From: Pseudomonadota bacterium | GTDB taxonomy: Bacteria; Pseudomonadota; Gammaproteobacteria; Burkholderiales; Thiobacillaceae | NCBI GenBank assembly: GCA_021821425.1 | Contig: JAKACL010000073.1 | Location: 1-11,229 of the forward strand | Direction of reading: 5' to 3' | Length of the DNA: 11,229 nucleotides | In this document: in pieces, positions 1 to 7,123 of the stretch | How positions within the stretch are numbered: the stretch's first letter is position 1 | Layout: every line of letters begins with the position of its first letter | Position numbers and translations under genes: made by a program | The notes under the pieces: model-generated | Seen by the model: the letters and a program-made list of their open reading frames with translations, nothing else | Databases searched by the model: none | What the model was told of the DNA's origin: nothing

Positions 1-583
1 GTGAGCCAATAGCATCGAACTCGTCGAAAAAATAGACTCCACGCACATTACCGACGGCATCAAAAACCTGACGTAGCTTGGAGGCGGTTTCACCCATGAA
101 CTTCGTGATTAAACTATCTAGACGGACCAGAAAGAGCGGTATTCCCAATTCCGCAGCCAATACCGAAGCGGTCATGGTTTTTCCAGTGCCCGGCTGGCCG
201 ACGAGGAGGAGTTTCCGCCGGGGAGATAAACCATGCTCTTGTAGCTTGGAAAAAAGGCGCTGTTCTTTGATCGTGCGCTTGAGTTTCTCGGACACGCTCT
301 CGTCAAGAATCATGTCTGCGAGACGTGTTTTAGGGTAGGACACTGAAAGAAGGCCGGCTAGCTCGCCCCGTGGCTTGTTCAGGGGGACTAAATTGCCGGT
401 GGACCCCGCTGTTTGGCTATGACTCTTGGCTGAGTCAATCATGTCACGGAGTTCTTCCGCCAGCTTGCCATGCCCCAGTTTGGCCTCGTGAGCTGCGACT
501 TGCATAGCAATAGAGAAGAAACGCCCCTCATCTCCCTCGATGTGGGATTTCAAAAGAGCCTTCAGTTGTTCTGCACTAGCCAT
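1..583 (-). CDS. AAA+ ATPase, N-terminal part (IetA-like, cut by left edge)
   Basis: The first 194 residues are visible and the rest lies beyond the left edge. Residues 1-125 form a mostly helical N-terminal region. The AAA core follows, with Walker A GQPGTGKT at 129-136, a pore-loop-like KFMGET at 161-166 and Walker B VYFFDEFDAIG at 183-193. This is the SpoVK/Cdc48-like class of single-module AAA ATPases. From memory, the N-terminal segment (HEAKLGHGKLAEELRDMID) resembles ATPases encoded beside S8 subtilisin-like proteases, including IetA of the IetAS anti-phage pair; the protease partner would lie off-window. The ATG at 583 is preceded by AGGGG four bases upstream, which supports the start. 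Sampled lines are about 50% G+C against about 70% in neighbours, suggesting horizontal acquisition. The ATPase call is firm; the defence role is inference. Confidence 0.85.
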   Translation of the reverse strand, partial: MASAEQLKALLKSHIEGDEGRFFSIAMQVAAHEAKLGHGKLAEELRDMIDSAKSHSQTAGSTGNLVPLNKPRGELAGLLSVSYPKTRLADMILDESVSEKLKRTIKEQRLFSKLQEHGLSPRRKLLLVGQPGTGKTMTASVLAAELGIPLFLVRLDSLITKFMGETASKLRQVFDAVGNVRGVYFFDEFDAIGS

Positions 584-810
584 TTTCCCCTGCCTTGTCA
601 GCGCGATAGTACAGCCTTATACCTTGATTAAACCAGTATAGCTTCAGGGGTGGTCTGAACCAGATGGCATCCACTTATAAATGTAAATGGCGGCTGTCTG
701 CTTCTTAACAGACTTTCAACCAACACGCCTCGACTGTCTCTTCCTGGCCGGAGCAGCCATCAGCGCCCCGGCTATCGAAAAGCCGATAAACGCGAGTCGG
801 AACGCCAATG
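584..810. other. Intergenic gap at the edge of the atypical AAA ATPase region
   Basis: No convincing gene lies here. The part nearest the ATPase gene is relatively A+T-rich and carries the possible promoter. A short hairpin (GTCTG 696-700, CAGAC 709-713) follows, and the part near the panD terminator has the higher G+C of the core. The composition change falls roughly between 690 and 730, which may be the island boundary. No tRNA end or long direct repeat is visible. Confidence 0.4.
635..662 (-). promoter_or_regulatory. Possible promoter with palindrome for the AAA ATPase
   Basis: On the minus strand a TATACT (-10-like, 5 of 6) lies at 640-635, about 50 bases before the ATPase start. Just upstream is the palindrome TGGT-CTGA-ACCA at 651-662, which overlaps where a -35 element would be. 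No good -35 is visible, so the promoter may be activator-dependent, or the palindrome could be an operator. A second -10-like TATAAG lies nearer the gene. This is weak evidence from sequence pattern only. Confidence 0.25.
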
Positions 811-838
811 AAAGAGGCCGGGTTTCCCCGGCCCTTTT
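811..838 (-). terminator. Hairpin terminator after panD
   Basis: A perfect 7-bp G+C stem (GGCCGGG 816-822 with CCCGGCC 827-833) closes a 4-base loop 18 bases after the panD stop. It is flanked by AAAG and CTTTTT, so the structure can work in either direction. The T tract is better on the plus strand and interrupted (TCTTT) in the panD direction. It probably ends panD transcription and insulates the pan region from the AAA ATPase gene on its left. Confidence 0.65.
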
Positions 839-855
839 TATCAGTTGAATCCGTC

Positions 856-1236
856 TTACGCCGCCTGCACCGGAATGGCGTGGCGCGTGTCCATGATGCG
901 GTTGTCGGCGTCCACATAGACCAGTTCCGGTTCGTAGCGCGCCAGTTCGATCTCGTTGTACACCGCGTAGGTGGCGATGATGACGAGGTCGCCCGGATTC
1001 GCCTTGTGCGCGGCGGCGCCGTTCACCGAAATGATGCCGGAGTCGCGCGCGGCGCGAATGGCGTACGTGGTGAAACGCTCGCCATTGGTGACGTTGTAGA
1101 TCTGGATCTGCTCGTATTCGTGGATGTTGGCCGCGTCCAGCAGGGTTTCGTCGATGGCGCACGAGCCTTCGTAATGCAGCTCGGAATGCGTGACGGTCGC
1201 CCGGTGCAGCTTGGACTTGAGCATCGTTCTTTGCAT
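856..1236 (-). CDS. panD: Aspartate 1-decarboxylase precursor
   Basis: PanD decarboxylates L-aspartate to beta-alanine in the cytosol, supplying the second substrate of PanC. The enzyme is made as a proenzyme that cleaves itself between Gly24 and Ser25, turning Ser25 into the pyruvoyl cofactor. Here YEGSC places Gly24-Ser25 exactly at the expected residues, which fixes the ATG at 1236; GAGGG lies 7 bases upstream of it. Also present are Lys9 (in MLKSKLHR), Tyr58-region [12 protein letters not shown] and the ISVNGAAAH block, all family hallmarks. The length of 126 residues is normal. It is the last gene of the pantothenate block but has its own promoter, and a hairpin terminator follows. No anomaly is seen. 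Confidence 0.97.
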   Translation of the reverse strand: MQRTMLKSKLHRATVTHSELHYEGSCAIDETLLDAANIHEYEQIQIYNVTNGERFTTYAIRAARDSGIISVNGAAAHKANPGDLVIIATYAVYNEIELARYEPELVYVDADNRIMDTRHAIPVQAA

Positions 1237-1265
1237 GACGGTGCCCTCGCAAAAAATGGACGGCC

Positions 1266-1293
1266 ATTATACCAAAACGCGCCCCTGATCCAG
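1266..1293 (-). promoter_or_regulatory. Extended -10 promoter for panD
   Basis: Read on the minus strand, a perfect TATAAT at 1271-1266 is preceded by TGG, giving the extended -10 form TGnTATAAT. The -35 position (around 1293-1288, CTGGAT) matches poorly, as is common for extended -10 promoters. Transcription would begin near 1259, leaving a leader of about 23 bases that contains the panD ribosome site. It lies in the 72-base gap after the VTT-protein gene, so panD can be expressed independently of panBC. Confidence 0.7.
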
Positions 1294-1308
1294 TAGGGCC
1301 GGGCCGGA

Positions 1309-1872
1309 CTAACGGTGGGGGCGCAGCTGGACGTCGAGATAGTCGAACAACAGGCAGTAGGCCGCGATCGGCAGGGGCAGGCCGAGCAGCGTGCCGATGA
1401 GGTAGTCGCGATAGCGGACGCCGGACAGGGCGAGGGTGTAGTTGAGCGCCGGAACGGTCTGGAACAGCATTCTCAGCAGCACGATGCTGCGGATCGGATG
1501 GGCGTCGAGCTGTTTCAGCAACCGCGTGGCGAGCGGACCCTTGAGCGTGCGCAGCGCGTCGCCGCCGACAAACCGGATGGAAAAGTAGGTGACGGTGCAC
1601 GAGACGATGGCCGCGACATAGGTGGCCAGTCCGCCCCACGTCTTGCCCAGCGCGAGCACCGCCGCCGCCAGGAAAATCCACCCCGGTATCTGCACCAGGT
1701 TGCCCAGCGTGAAGATCAGGATGAAAACGGCCAGCCCGGTGACAGGATGGTCGACCAGGACCTGGTGCAGGTAGGCCAGATTGAACTGACTCCGCAGGCC
1801 GGACAGCTCGAAGACCGCCAGCAGCAGGAGCAGAAACAGCAGGACCGCGAGGAGGCGTGTGTAGCGGCTCAT
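1309..1872 (-). CDS. VTT-domain (TVP38/TMEM64, DedA superfamily) membrane protein
   Basis: A 187-residue integral membrane protein. Residues 6-24 form a strongly hydrophobic first helix, followed by a VTT core. The core includes the LGNLVQIPGWIFLAAAV stretch, a glycine-rich helix pair and the C-terminal RMLFQTVPALNYTLALSG / YLIGTLLGLPLPIAAY pattern typical of TVP38/TMEM64 proteins. Members of this superfamily act in membrane homeostasis and include lipid-scramblase and undecaprenyl-phosphate flippase-like proteins; the substrate here cannot be told. The ATG at 1872 directly precedes the first helix, but I see no good ribosome site before it. It sits 44 bases after panC and before the panD promoter, so it is probably the last gene of the pcnB-panC transcript. 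Its link to pantothenate synthesis may be positional only. Confidence 0.85.
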   Translation of the reverse strand: MSRYTRLLAVLLFLLLLLAVFELSGLRSQFNLAYLHQVLVDHPVTGLAVFILIFTLGNLVQIPGWIFLAAAVLALGKTWGGLATYVAAIVSCTVTYFSIRFVGGDALRTLKGPLATRLLKQLDAHPIRSIVLLRMLFQTVPALNYTLALSGVRYRDYLIGTLLGLPLPIAAYCLLFDYLDVQLRPHR

Positions 1873-1916
1873 GGTGTCGAGGCGGTGCCGGTAATCTGCG
1901 CCGTGGGGCCGGAAAG

Positions 1917-2762
1917 TCAGGCCGGGGCGGGGCGGGTGAAGTCGAGGTTGTCGATCAGCCGGGTCGATCCCAGCCAGGCGGCGCCCAGCACCACCAGGTG
2001 GCGGCTTGCCGGCGTGGGCGCCTGCAGGGTGTCGGCGTCGCGCAACGCAATATAGTCGACGCGCCAGCCGGCCATTTTCAGGTGGCGGGCGGCGCTGGCG
2101 CACAGCGCCTCGGCGTCGTGCGCGCCTCCGCCGACTGCCGCTTTGACGTCGGCGAGCGCGCGGACCAACTGGGTCGCCTGGATGCGCTCGGCGCCCGAGA
2201 GATAGCCATTGCGCGAGCTCATCGCCAGGCCGTCGGCATCGCGCAGCGTGTCGCCCGCGACGATTTCAACCGGCAGGTTGAACTGCTCGACCAGCGCGCG
2301 GATCACGTGCAGCTGCTGAAAATCCTTTTTGCCGAACACCGCCACGCGCGGCTGCACCAGGTTGAAGAGCTTCAGCACCACGGTGGCGACGCCGGCGAAG
2401 TGGCCCGGGCGAAACGCGCCGCACAGGTCGTTGGCCAGCGATTCGGGCGGCTGCACGGTGAAGGCCTGCGCCACCGGATACAGCTCGGCGACGTCGGGCG
2501 CGAACACCAGGTCGCAGCCGGCGGCGGCGAGCATGTCGCAGTCGGCATCCAGTGTGCGCGGATAGCGCTCGAAATCCTCGCCGGCGCCAAATTGCAGCGG
2601 GTTGACGAAGATGCTGGCGACCACCGGCTGGCCATGTTGTTTGGCGAGTTCGACCAGTGAGACGTGGCCGGCATGCAGGTTGCCCATGGTGGGCACGAAT
2701 GCGGTGCCGGTTTGCCCGGCGAGCGCGGCGCGCAGCGCGGCGGCGGTATGGACGACCTGCAT
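1917..2762 (-). CDS. panC: Pantothenate synthetase (pantoate--beta-alanine ligase)
   Basis: PanC joins pantoate and beta-alanine with ATP through a pantoyl-adenylate to give pantothenate, in the cytosol. The 281-residue protein has the nucleotidyltransferase-fold signatures: PTMGNLHAGH at 24-33 (HxGH is the HIGH-like ATP site), FVNPLQFG, GKKDFQQL and the SSRNGYLS motif corresponding to KMSKS. Length and motif order are those of complete bacterial PanC. The ATG at 2762 shares one base with the panB stop (TGATG), so translation is probably coupled to panB. Both of its substrates' suppliers are in this window: PanB, one step before the pantoate-forming reductase, and PanD. Confidence 0.97.
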   Translation of the reverse strand: MQVVHTAAALRAALAGQTGTAFVPTMGNLHAGHVSLVELAKQHGQPVVASIFVNPLQFGAGEDFERYPRTLDADCDMLAAAGCDLVFAPDVAELYPVAQAFTVQPPESLANDLCGAFRPGHFAGVATVVLKLFNLVQPRVAVFGKKDFQQLHVIRALVEQFNLPVEIVAGDTLRDADGLAMSSRNGYLSGAERIQATQLVRALADVKAAVGGGAHDAEALCASAARHLKMAGWRVDYIALRDADTLQAPTPASRHLVVLGAAWLGSTRLIDNLDFTRPAPA

Positions 2763-3550
2763 CAGAACGCGTGTTCGGCGGCCGGGAAGCTGCCGCCCTT
2801 GACCGCGGCGACGTAGGCGCGCACGGCGGCCTCGATGCCGTCGGTGCCGGCCAGGAAGTTCTTCGAGAATTTCGGCGCGCGCGGATACACGCCCAGCATG
2901 TCGTACAGCACCAGCACCTGGCCGGAGCAGTCGATGCCGGCGCCGATGCCGATGGTCGGAATCGTCAGCGCGTCGGTGACTGCTTTCGCCAGCGCGGCCG
3001 GTACCATCTCGAGCACGATCAGCCCGGCGCCGGCGGTTTCCAGCGCGCGCGCGTCGGCGATCAGTTGCGCCGCGGCGGCGTCCTCTCGCCCCTGCACCCG
3101 GTAGCCGCCGAGCTGGTTGACCGACTGCGGCAACAGACCGATGTGCGCGCATACTGGAATGCCGCGCTGGGTCAGAAAGGCGACCGTATCGATCATGACC
3201 GCGCCGCCTTCCAGCTTGACCATGTGCGCGCCCGCTGCCATCAGCCGCGCGGCGGCGGCAAACGCACGCTCGGGCGAAGGCTGGTAGCTGCCGAAGGGCA
3301 GATCGGCGACGATGAAGGCATGCTCGGTGCCGGCCGCCACGCAGCGCGTGTGGTAGCTCATTTCGGCCAGCTTCACCGGCAGCGTGGAGGTGTGACCCTG
3401 CACCACCATGCCGAGCGAATCGCCGACCAGCAGCACCTCGACGCCGGCGCCATCGAGCACGCGCGCAAAGCTGGCGTCGTAGCAGGTGAGCACGGCGATC
3501 TTCTCGCCGCGCTCGCGCAGGGTTTTGAGGGTGGTCAGGGTGATGCCCAT
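2762..3550 (-). CDS. panB: 3-methyl-2-oxobutanoate hydroxymethyltransferase
   Basis: PanB transfers a hydroxymethyl group from 5,10-methylene-tetrahydrofolate to ketoisovalerate, forming ketopantoate, the first committed step to pantothenate. The 262-residue protein carries LTCYDASFA near the start, [14 protein letters not shown] at 40-53 (Asp44 equivalent to a Mg ligand), [10 protein letters not shown] with Asp83, HIGLLPQS and the LEMVP segment holding the catalytic glutamate. The ATG at 3550 has GGGGAG six bases upstream, inside the end of the kinase gene. The gap to that gene is one base, so the two are surely co-transcribed. It depends on folate, whose synthesis uses FolK encoded two genes upstream. 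Confidence 0.97.
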   Translation of the reverse strand: MGITLTTLKTLRERGEKIAVLTCYDASFARVLDGAGVEVLLVGDSLGMVVQGHTSTLPVKLAEMSYHTRCVAAGTEHAFIVADLPFGSYQPSPERAFAAAARLMAAGAHMVKLEGGAVMIDTVAFLTQRGIPVCAHIGLLPQSVNQLGGYRVQGREDAAAAQLIADARALETAGAGLIVLEMVPAALAKAVTDALTIPTIGIGAGIDCSGQVLVLYDMLGVYPRAPKFSKNFLAGTDGIEAAVRAYVAAVKGGSFPAAEHAF

Positions 3551-3551
3551 G

Positions 3552-4193
3552 TCAGGCTCCCCGGTTGAAGAATTCGCGCGGGCCGCGCATCTTGTCCACG
3601 CGTTCCAGCAGCAGCTCGAAGTCGTCTTCGCTCTGCGCGAAGTTGAGGTTGGCAGTGTTGACGATGAGCAGCGGCGCCGCCTCGTAGCGGTGGAAAAACT
3701 CGCTGTAGCTGTTGGCCAGGCGCTGCAGGTAGTCGGCGTCCATGCCGCGCTCGAACTCCACGCCGCGGCGGTGGACGCGCTCGCGCAGCGCGTCGATCGG
3801 CGCCTGCAGGTAGATGACCAGGTCGGGGGTCGGCGCCTGCGGCGCCAGGTCGGCGTAGACCTTCTGGTACAGCTCGAACTCGTCGTCGTCCAGGTTCAGC
3901 CGCGCGAACAGCATGTCCTTGTCGATCAGGAAATCCGATACCGTGCCGGCGCGGAACAGGTCGCCCTGCGCCAGGTCGCGCAGCTGGCGCGTGCGGTCGA
4001 ACAGGAAATGCAGCTGCGTCGGCAGCGCGTAGCGTTTCGGCTCCTGGTAGAAGCGCGGCAGAAAGGGGTTGTCGCCGGCGTTTTCCAGCAGGGTGTCCGC
4101 ATCGAGCCGTTCGGCCAGCTTGTAGGTGAGGCTGGTCTTGCCGGCGCCGATCGGGCCCTCGACGACGATGTAGCGATAACGGTCCAGACTCAT
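3552..4193 (-). CDS. Deoxynucleoside kinase (dNK/dGK family)
   Basis: A 213-residue cytosolic P-loop kinase that probably phosphorylates a deoxynucleoside (deoxyadenosine or deoxyguanosine type) with ATP in nucleotide salvage. Visible are Walker A GPIGAGKT at 13-20, an early [10 protein letters not shown] substrate segment, [16 protein letters not shown], and an arginine-rich lid ([13 protein letters not shown]), in the order of the PF01712 family. The start ATG overlaps the folK stop as ATGA. In betaproteobacteria this gene is commonly found between folK and panB. Substrate preference cannot be read from the sequence; thymidine kinase 2-like activity is an alternative. It is full length. Confidence 0.88.
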   Translation of the reverse strand: MSLDRYRYIVVEGPIGAGKTSLTYKLAERLDADTLLENAGDNPFLPRFYQEPKRYALPTQLHFLFDRTRQLRDLAQGDLFRAGTVSDFLIDKDMLFARLNLDDDEFELYQKVYADLAPQAPTPDLVIYLQAPIDALRERVHRRGVEFERGMDADYLQRLANSYSEFFHRYEAAPLLIVNTANLNFAQSEDDFELLLERVDKMRGPREFFNRGA

Positions 4194-4696
4194 GCGTTGA
4201 CGGCGGCGGCAGGGGGCGGCAGTGCGGACACGCTTTGGTCGGCGCAGCCGGCGAGCCAGTCGGCCGCGAGGCCGCGGCCGGGGATGGTCGCGTCGGGCGC
4301 GATTTCAAGCAGCGGCAGCAGCACAAAGCTGCGCTCGGTCATGCGCGGATGCGGCAGCGTCAAGCCTTCCTCGTGGAAATGCGCGCTGCCGTACAGCAGC
4401 AGGTCGAGGTCGAGCGTGCGCGGCGCATTGCGAAAGCTGCGCTCGCGGCCGTGGCGGTGCTCGATGTCGAGCAGCGCCACCAGCAGCGCGCGCGGCGCGA
4501 GGCCGGTTTCCACCTGCGCCACCGCGTTGATGAAGTCGGGCTGGTCGACGTAGCCCACCGGCGCCGATGCATACAGGCTGGAGCGTGCGATCAGCCGGGT
4601 GGCGGGCAGGCGATCGAGCTCGGCCAGCGCATATTCCACCTGCGCCGCCGGGTCGTTGAGGTTGGCCCCCAGCCCGATGGTGGCGATCACGTTCAT
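4190..4696 (-). CDS. folK: 2-amino-4-hydroxy-6-hydroxymethyldihydropteridine pyrophosphokinase
   Basis: FolK (HPPK) transfers pyrophosphate from ATP to 6-hydroxymethyl-dihydropterin, the step before dihydropteroate synthase in folate synthesis. The 168-residue protein shows GLGANLNDP at 8-16, the APVGYVDQPDFINAV loop, PRTLDLDLLLYG (the Mg-binding Asp-x-Asp) and LPHPRMTERSFVLLPL. Together these make up the family signature. The start ATG at 4696 overlaps the pcnB stop (ATGA), and its own stop overlaps the kinase start in the same way. The longer open frame extending upstream to 5116 is only an out-of-frame shadow of pcnB. GAGG ten bases upstream is a modest ribosome site, so coupling to pcnB is likely. 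Confidence 0.96.
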   Translation of the reverse strand: MNVIATIGLGANLNDPAAQVEYALAELDRLPATRLIARSSLYASAPVGYVDQPDFINAVAQVETGLAPRALLVALLDIEHRHGRERSFRNAPRTLDLDLLLYGSAHFHEEGLTLPHPRMTERSFVLLPLLEIAPDATIPGRGLAADWLAGCADQSVSALPPPAAAVNA

Positions 4697-6048
4697 GCCG
4701 ACGGCGCCTCGCCGGCGGCAGCGGCCGGCTTCTTGCGACGGCGCTTGCGGCGCGGTTTGGGGCCGCTGTCGGCCTGCAGCATGGCGGCGCGTTCGTCGTC
4801 GTCGGCGTCCTGGAAGCGCGTCCACCACTCGCCGAGCTCGGCGTCGACTTCGCCGGATTCGGCGCGCAGCAGCAAAAAATCGTAGGCGGCGCGGAAGCGC
4901 GGATGTTCCAGCAGGCGATACGGGCGCTGTCCGCCGCGCTGCTCGAAGCGCGGCTGCAGCGCCCAGATTTCCTTGATCATGCCGTCGTAGCGGCGCGGAA
5001 TCGCGAGCTGGCCGCGCTGCGCGTCGAGCACCTCGTCCATCGCCATGAACAGGGCGGGCTGCGGTTTTTCGCCGGCGGCTTCGAGCGCGCGCCAGCGCTG
5101 CAGCACCTGCGGCCACAGCAGCGTGCCGAACAGGAAGGCCGGCGAGGCCGGCTTGTCCTGCGCGATGCGCGCGTCAGTGGTTTTCAGCGCGGCGGTGATG
5201 AAGCGTTCGCCGGTGGGGTCGTCGAGGATGGTGTCCAGGAGCGGCAGCATGCCGTGGTGCAGGCCCTCGGCACGCAGTTGGTGCACGCCGCGCAGCGCGT
5301 GGCCGGACATTAGCAGCTTCAGCGCCTCGTCGAAGATGCGCGCGCGCGGAATGTTGGCCAATAGCGGCGCCAGCGTGGCAACCGGACGGCGGGTGTCGGG
5401 GTCGATATGGAAGTCGAGCTTGGCGGCGAAGCGCGCAGCGCGCAGCATGCGCACCGGGTCTTCGCGGAAGCGCGTCTCGGGGTCGCCGATCATGCGCAGC
5501 ACGCGTTTCTTGCAGTCGGCCACGCCGCCGAAGTAGTCGTGCACTTCCTCGCGCACCGGGTCGTAGTAGAGCGCGTTGATCGTGAAGTCGCGCCGCGCGG
5601 CGTCGTCCGCCATGTTGCCGAACACGTTGTCGGACAAGAGCCGGCCGTGCTCGTCGGTCGGCCGCTCTTCATCGTCCTCGGCCTCTTTCTGGCCGTTGGA
5701 GCGGAAGGTGGTGACCTCGATGGTGACGCGGCCGCACATTACATGGACAATCTGGAAGCGGCGGCCGATGATGCGCGAGCGGCGGAACAGCCGCCGCACT
5801 TCTTCCGGGGTGGCGTCGGTGGCGACGTCGAAATCCTTTGGGGTCTTGCCCAGCAGCAGGTCGCGCACCGCGCCGCCGACCACGTAGCCCTTGAATCCGG
5901 CCTGCGCCAGCGTCTCGCAGGTTCTCAGCGCGCACTCGTCGAGCTGGTCGAGGCGGATGCCGTGGGCGGCGGGCGCCAGGATTTGGGCACCGTTGGCGGT
6001 GGCGCGCGACTTGCGGCCGAAGACTTTGTTGATGAGACGACGGATCAT
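4693..6048 (-). CDS. pcnB: Poly(A) polymerase I
   Basis: PcnB adds 3' poly(A) tails to RNAs and so promotes their decay. The 451-residue protein has GYVVGGAVRDLLLG at 54-67, the catalytic pair in DFDVATDATPEEV (Asp72, Asp74) with Glu111 in TIEVTTFR, then RRDFTINALYYD and the RNA-binding neck GDPETRFREDPVRMLRAARF. The segment IIGRRFQIVHV (93-103) is the signature that separates poly(A) polymerase from CCA-adding enzyme. The C-terminus ends in a basic tail (RRKRRRKKP), also usual for PcnB. The ATG at 6048 has no clear ribosome site; E. coli pcnB is likewise poorly initiated. It is the first gene of the folK-kinase-panBC block. Confidence 0.96.
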   Translation of the reverse strand: MIRRLINKVFGRKSRATANGAQILAPAAHGIRLDQLDECALRTCETLAQAGFKGYVVGGAVRDLLLGKTPKDFDVATDATPEEVRRLFRRSRIIGRRFQIVHVMCGRVTIEVTTFRSNGQKEAEDDEERPTDEHGRLLSDNVFGNMADDAARRDFTINALYYDPVREEVHDYFGGVADCKKRVLRMIGDPETRFREDPVRMLRAARFAAKLDFHIDPDTRRPVATLAPLLANIPRARIFDEALKLLMSGHALRGVHQLRAEGLHHGMLPLLDTILDDPTGERFITAALKTTDARIAQDKPASPAFLFGTLLWPQVLQRWRALEAAGEKPQPALFMAMDEVLDAQRGQLAIPRRYDGMIKEIWALQPRFEQRGGQRPYRLLEHPRFRAAYDFLLLRAESGEVDAELGEWWTRFQDADDDERAAMLQADSGPKPRRKRRRKKPAAAAGEAPSA

Positions 6049-6086
6049 GGAATGCGCTGCGGCGGGGACGAGAAGACCAAGCCGCG

Positions 6087-6092
6087 ATTATA
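6087..6092 (-). promoter_or_regulatory. Candidate -10 element for the pcnB operon
   Basis: A perfect TATAAT on the minus strand spans the stop codon of the ABC ATPase gene (GTA-TAA-T) and lies 38 bases before the pcnB ATG. The region 17 bases upstream is G+C-rich and shows no -35 match. It is a plausible start point for the pcnB-folK-panBC transcript, based on this hexamer and its position only. Confidence 0.35.
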
Positions 6093-6822
6093 CAGGGTCG
6101 CCCCGCCCGCCCTGCCGCCACAGCGCGGCCGTGCCGGGGCCGTACAGGGCCTCGAGCGACGCCGGGATGAGCAGATCGGCCGGGCTGCCGAGTTGCCAGC
6201 GTCCGTCGCCGAATAGAAACAGCAGGCGGTCGCAGTGGCAGGCCGCCCAGTTGGGGTCGTGCAGCGTCAGCGCCACGCTGCGCCCGGCGTCGGCCTCGCC
6301 GCGCGCCCACGCCAGCAGGCGGGCCTGATGCGCGGGGTCCAGATGGGTCAGCGGCTCGTCGAGCAGCGCGATGCGCGGCGCCTGCACCGCCAGCTGCGCC
6401 AGCCGCGCGCGCTGGCGCTCGCCGCCGGACAGCGTGTCAAGCGGGCGGCCTGCAAGCTCGGTCAGCTCCCAGGTCGCCAGATGCGGCGCCAGGTCGTCTG
6501 CCGCGTGGCCGAAGGGATAGCGCCCGAGCGCGACAAAATCGGCGACGCTGCCGAAAAACCCGCCTTCGTCGCCCTGCGGCAACAGGCCGATGTGCTGCGC
6601 GCGGGTCAGCGGCGTCAGCGTGGCGAGCGGATGGCCGTCGAGCGTAACGTTGCCCCGGGCCGGCGCGGCCAGTCCCGCCAGCACCGTCAGCAACGTCGAC
6701 TTGCCGGCGCCGTTGGCGCCGAGGATGCCGAGTACTTCGCCGGGTTCGAGCGTGAGGTCGAGGGCGTCGACCAGTATGCGGGTGCCGGCTTGCAAAGTGA
6801 GTTGCTGGAGGATCAGGCGCAT
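6088..6822 (-). CDS. ABC importer ATPase, FecE/BtuD/HmuV type
   Basis: The 244-residue ATPase subunit of an importer for cobalamin, iron-siderophore or haem. All nucleotide-site motifs are present: Walker A GANGAGKST at 35-43, Q-loop LLPQ ending at Gln83, signature LSGGERQ at 131-137, Walker B IALLDEP at 151-157 with THLD, and the switch histidine in ALTLHDP. The size and the GRYPFG segment after the Q-loop fit the type II (BtuD/FecE) class. Its permease partner is encoded upstream but separated from it by a toxin-antitoxin pair. No substrate-binding protein is visible in this window, so the substrate is undetermined. The ATG at 6822 has no good ribosome site, as if translation once depended on coupling to the permease gene. 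Confidence 0.92.
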   Translation of the reverse strand: MRLILQQLTLQAGTRILVDALDLTLEPGEVLGILGANGAGKSTLLTVLAGLAAPARGNVTLDGHPLATLTPLTRAQHIGLLPQGDEGGFFGSVADFVALGRYPFGHAADDLAPHLATWELTELAGRPLDTLSGGERQRARLAQLAVQAPRIALLDEPLTHLDPAHQARLLAWARGEADAGRSVALTLHDPNWAACHCDRLLFLFGDGRWQLGSPADLLIPASLEALYGPGTAALWRQGGRGDPV

Positions 6823-6859
6823 GGCCGATGGGAGGCTGGAAAACGATGGTTGTGAGTGT

Positions 6860-6890
6860 GGCCAGGGACGCCCGATGCGGAAACCTGGCC
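6860..6890. repeat. 7-bp inverted repeat between antitoxin and ATPase genes
   Basis: GGCCAGG (6860-6866) and CCTGGCC (6884-6890) are perfect complements around a 17-base loop that can form an inner CGC/GCG pairing. The hairpin lies in the 82-base gap before the ABC ATPase. There is no T tract, so it is not a standard intrinsic terminator. It could slow transcription out of the toxin pair, affect mRNA stability, or be an insertion scar. Confidence 0.4.
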
Positions 6891-6904
6891 CGGATGCGCT
6901 TGCG

Positions 6905-7123
6905 TTATTTCCTCGCGGCTTTGTCCAGCAGTTCGAGGCCGCGCGCGGCCTTGCTCGCGCCGCGCTGGGCGCGCAGCTTGAACCGGGTTTCGGCGTCGTA
7001 TTCGGCCAGCAGCAGGGTGGTCACTTCATCCAGCAAACGGTTGACGCTGGTACCGCGACTTTGCGCCAGTGCGCGCAGGCGTTCGTGCTTGTCGTCGGGC
7101 AGGCGTAGGGTGAGTGCGCTCAT
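6905..7123 (-). CDS. Ribbon-helix-helix antitoxin (CopG/Arc-like)
   Basis: A 72-residue protein beginning with a beta-strand SALTLRLPDDKHERLRALA followed by SRGTSVNRLLDEVTTLLL, the strand-helix-helix pattern of dimeric DNA-binding RHH antitoxins. A charged C-terminal tail (residues 40-72) would bind the toxin. The start overlaps the PIN gene stop (ATGA). A near-perfect ribosome site, AAGGAG at 7137-7132, lies 8 bases before the ATG and is much stronger than that of the toxin, which fits the need for excess antitoxin. It probably neutralises the neighbouring PIN nuclease and represses the shared promoter. The exact family cannot be told from sequence alone. Confidence 0.8.
   Translation of the reverse strand: MSALTLRLPDDKHERLRALAQSRGTSVNRLLDEVTTLLLAEYDAETRFKLRAQRGASKAARGLELLDKAARK

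Noticed and set aside
1281..1308. Hairpin-like GGCC repeats after the VTT gene
   Set aside because: The arms are short and overlap the panD promoter; no T tract follows, so not a convincing terminator.
716..1681. 321-codon open frame on the minus strand covering panD and the VTT gene
   Set aside because: It is a different frame over two well-supported genes, with low-complexity Arg/Ala/His composition and no domain. Its hydrophobic, basic C-terminal end in the gap is probably chance, as it runs through the panD terminator.
2657..4553. Plus-strand open frames across panB and the kinase
   Set aside because: Shadows of minus-strand genes with clear catalytic motifs; Arg/Gln/Val-rich and without starts or ribosome sites of note.
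4697..5116. N-terminal extension of folK
   Set aside because: The extension is Arg/Ala-rich and out of frame within pcnB. The FolK family begins at MNVIATIGLGAN, whose ATG overlaps the pcnB stop.
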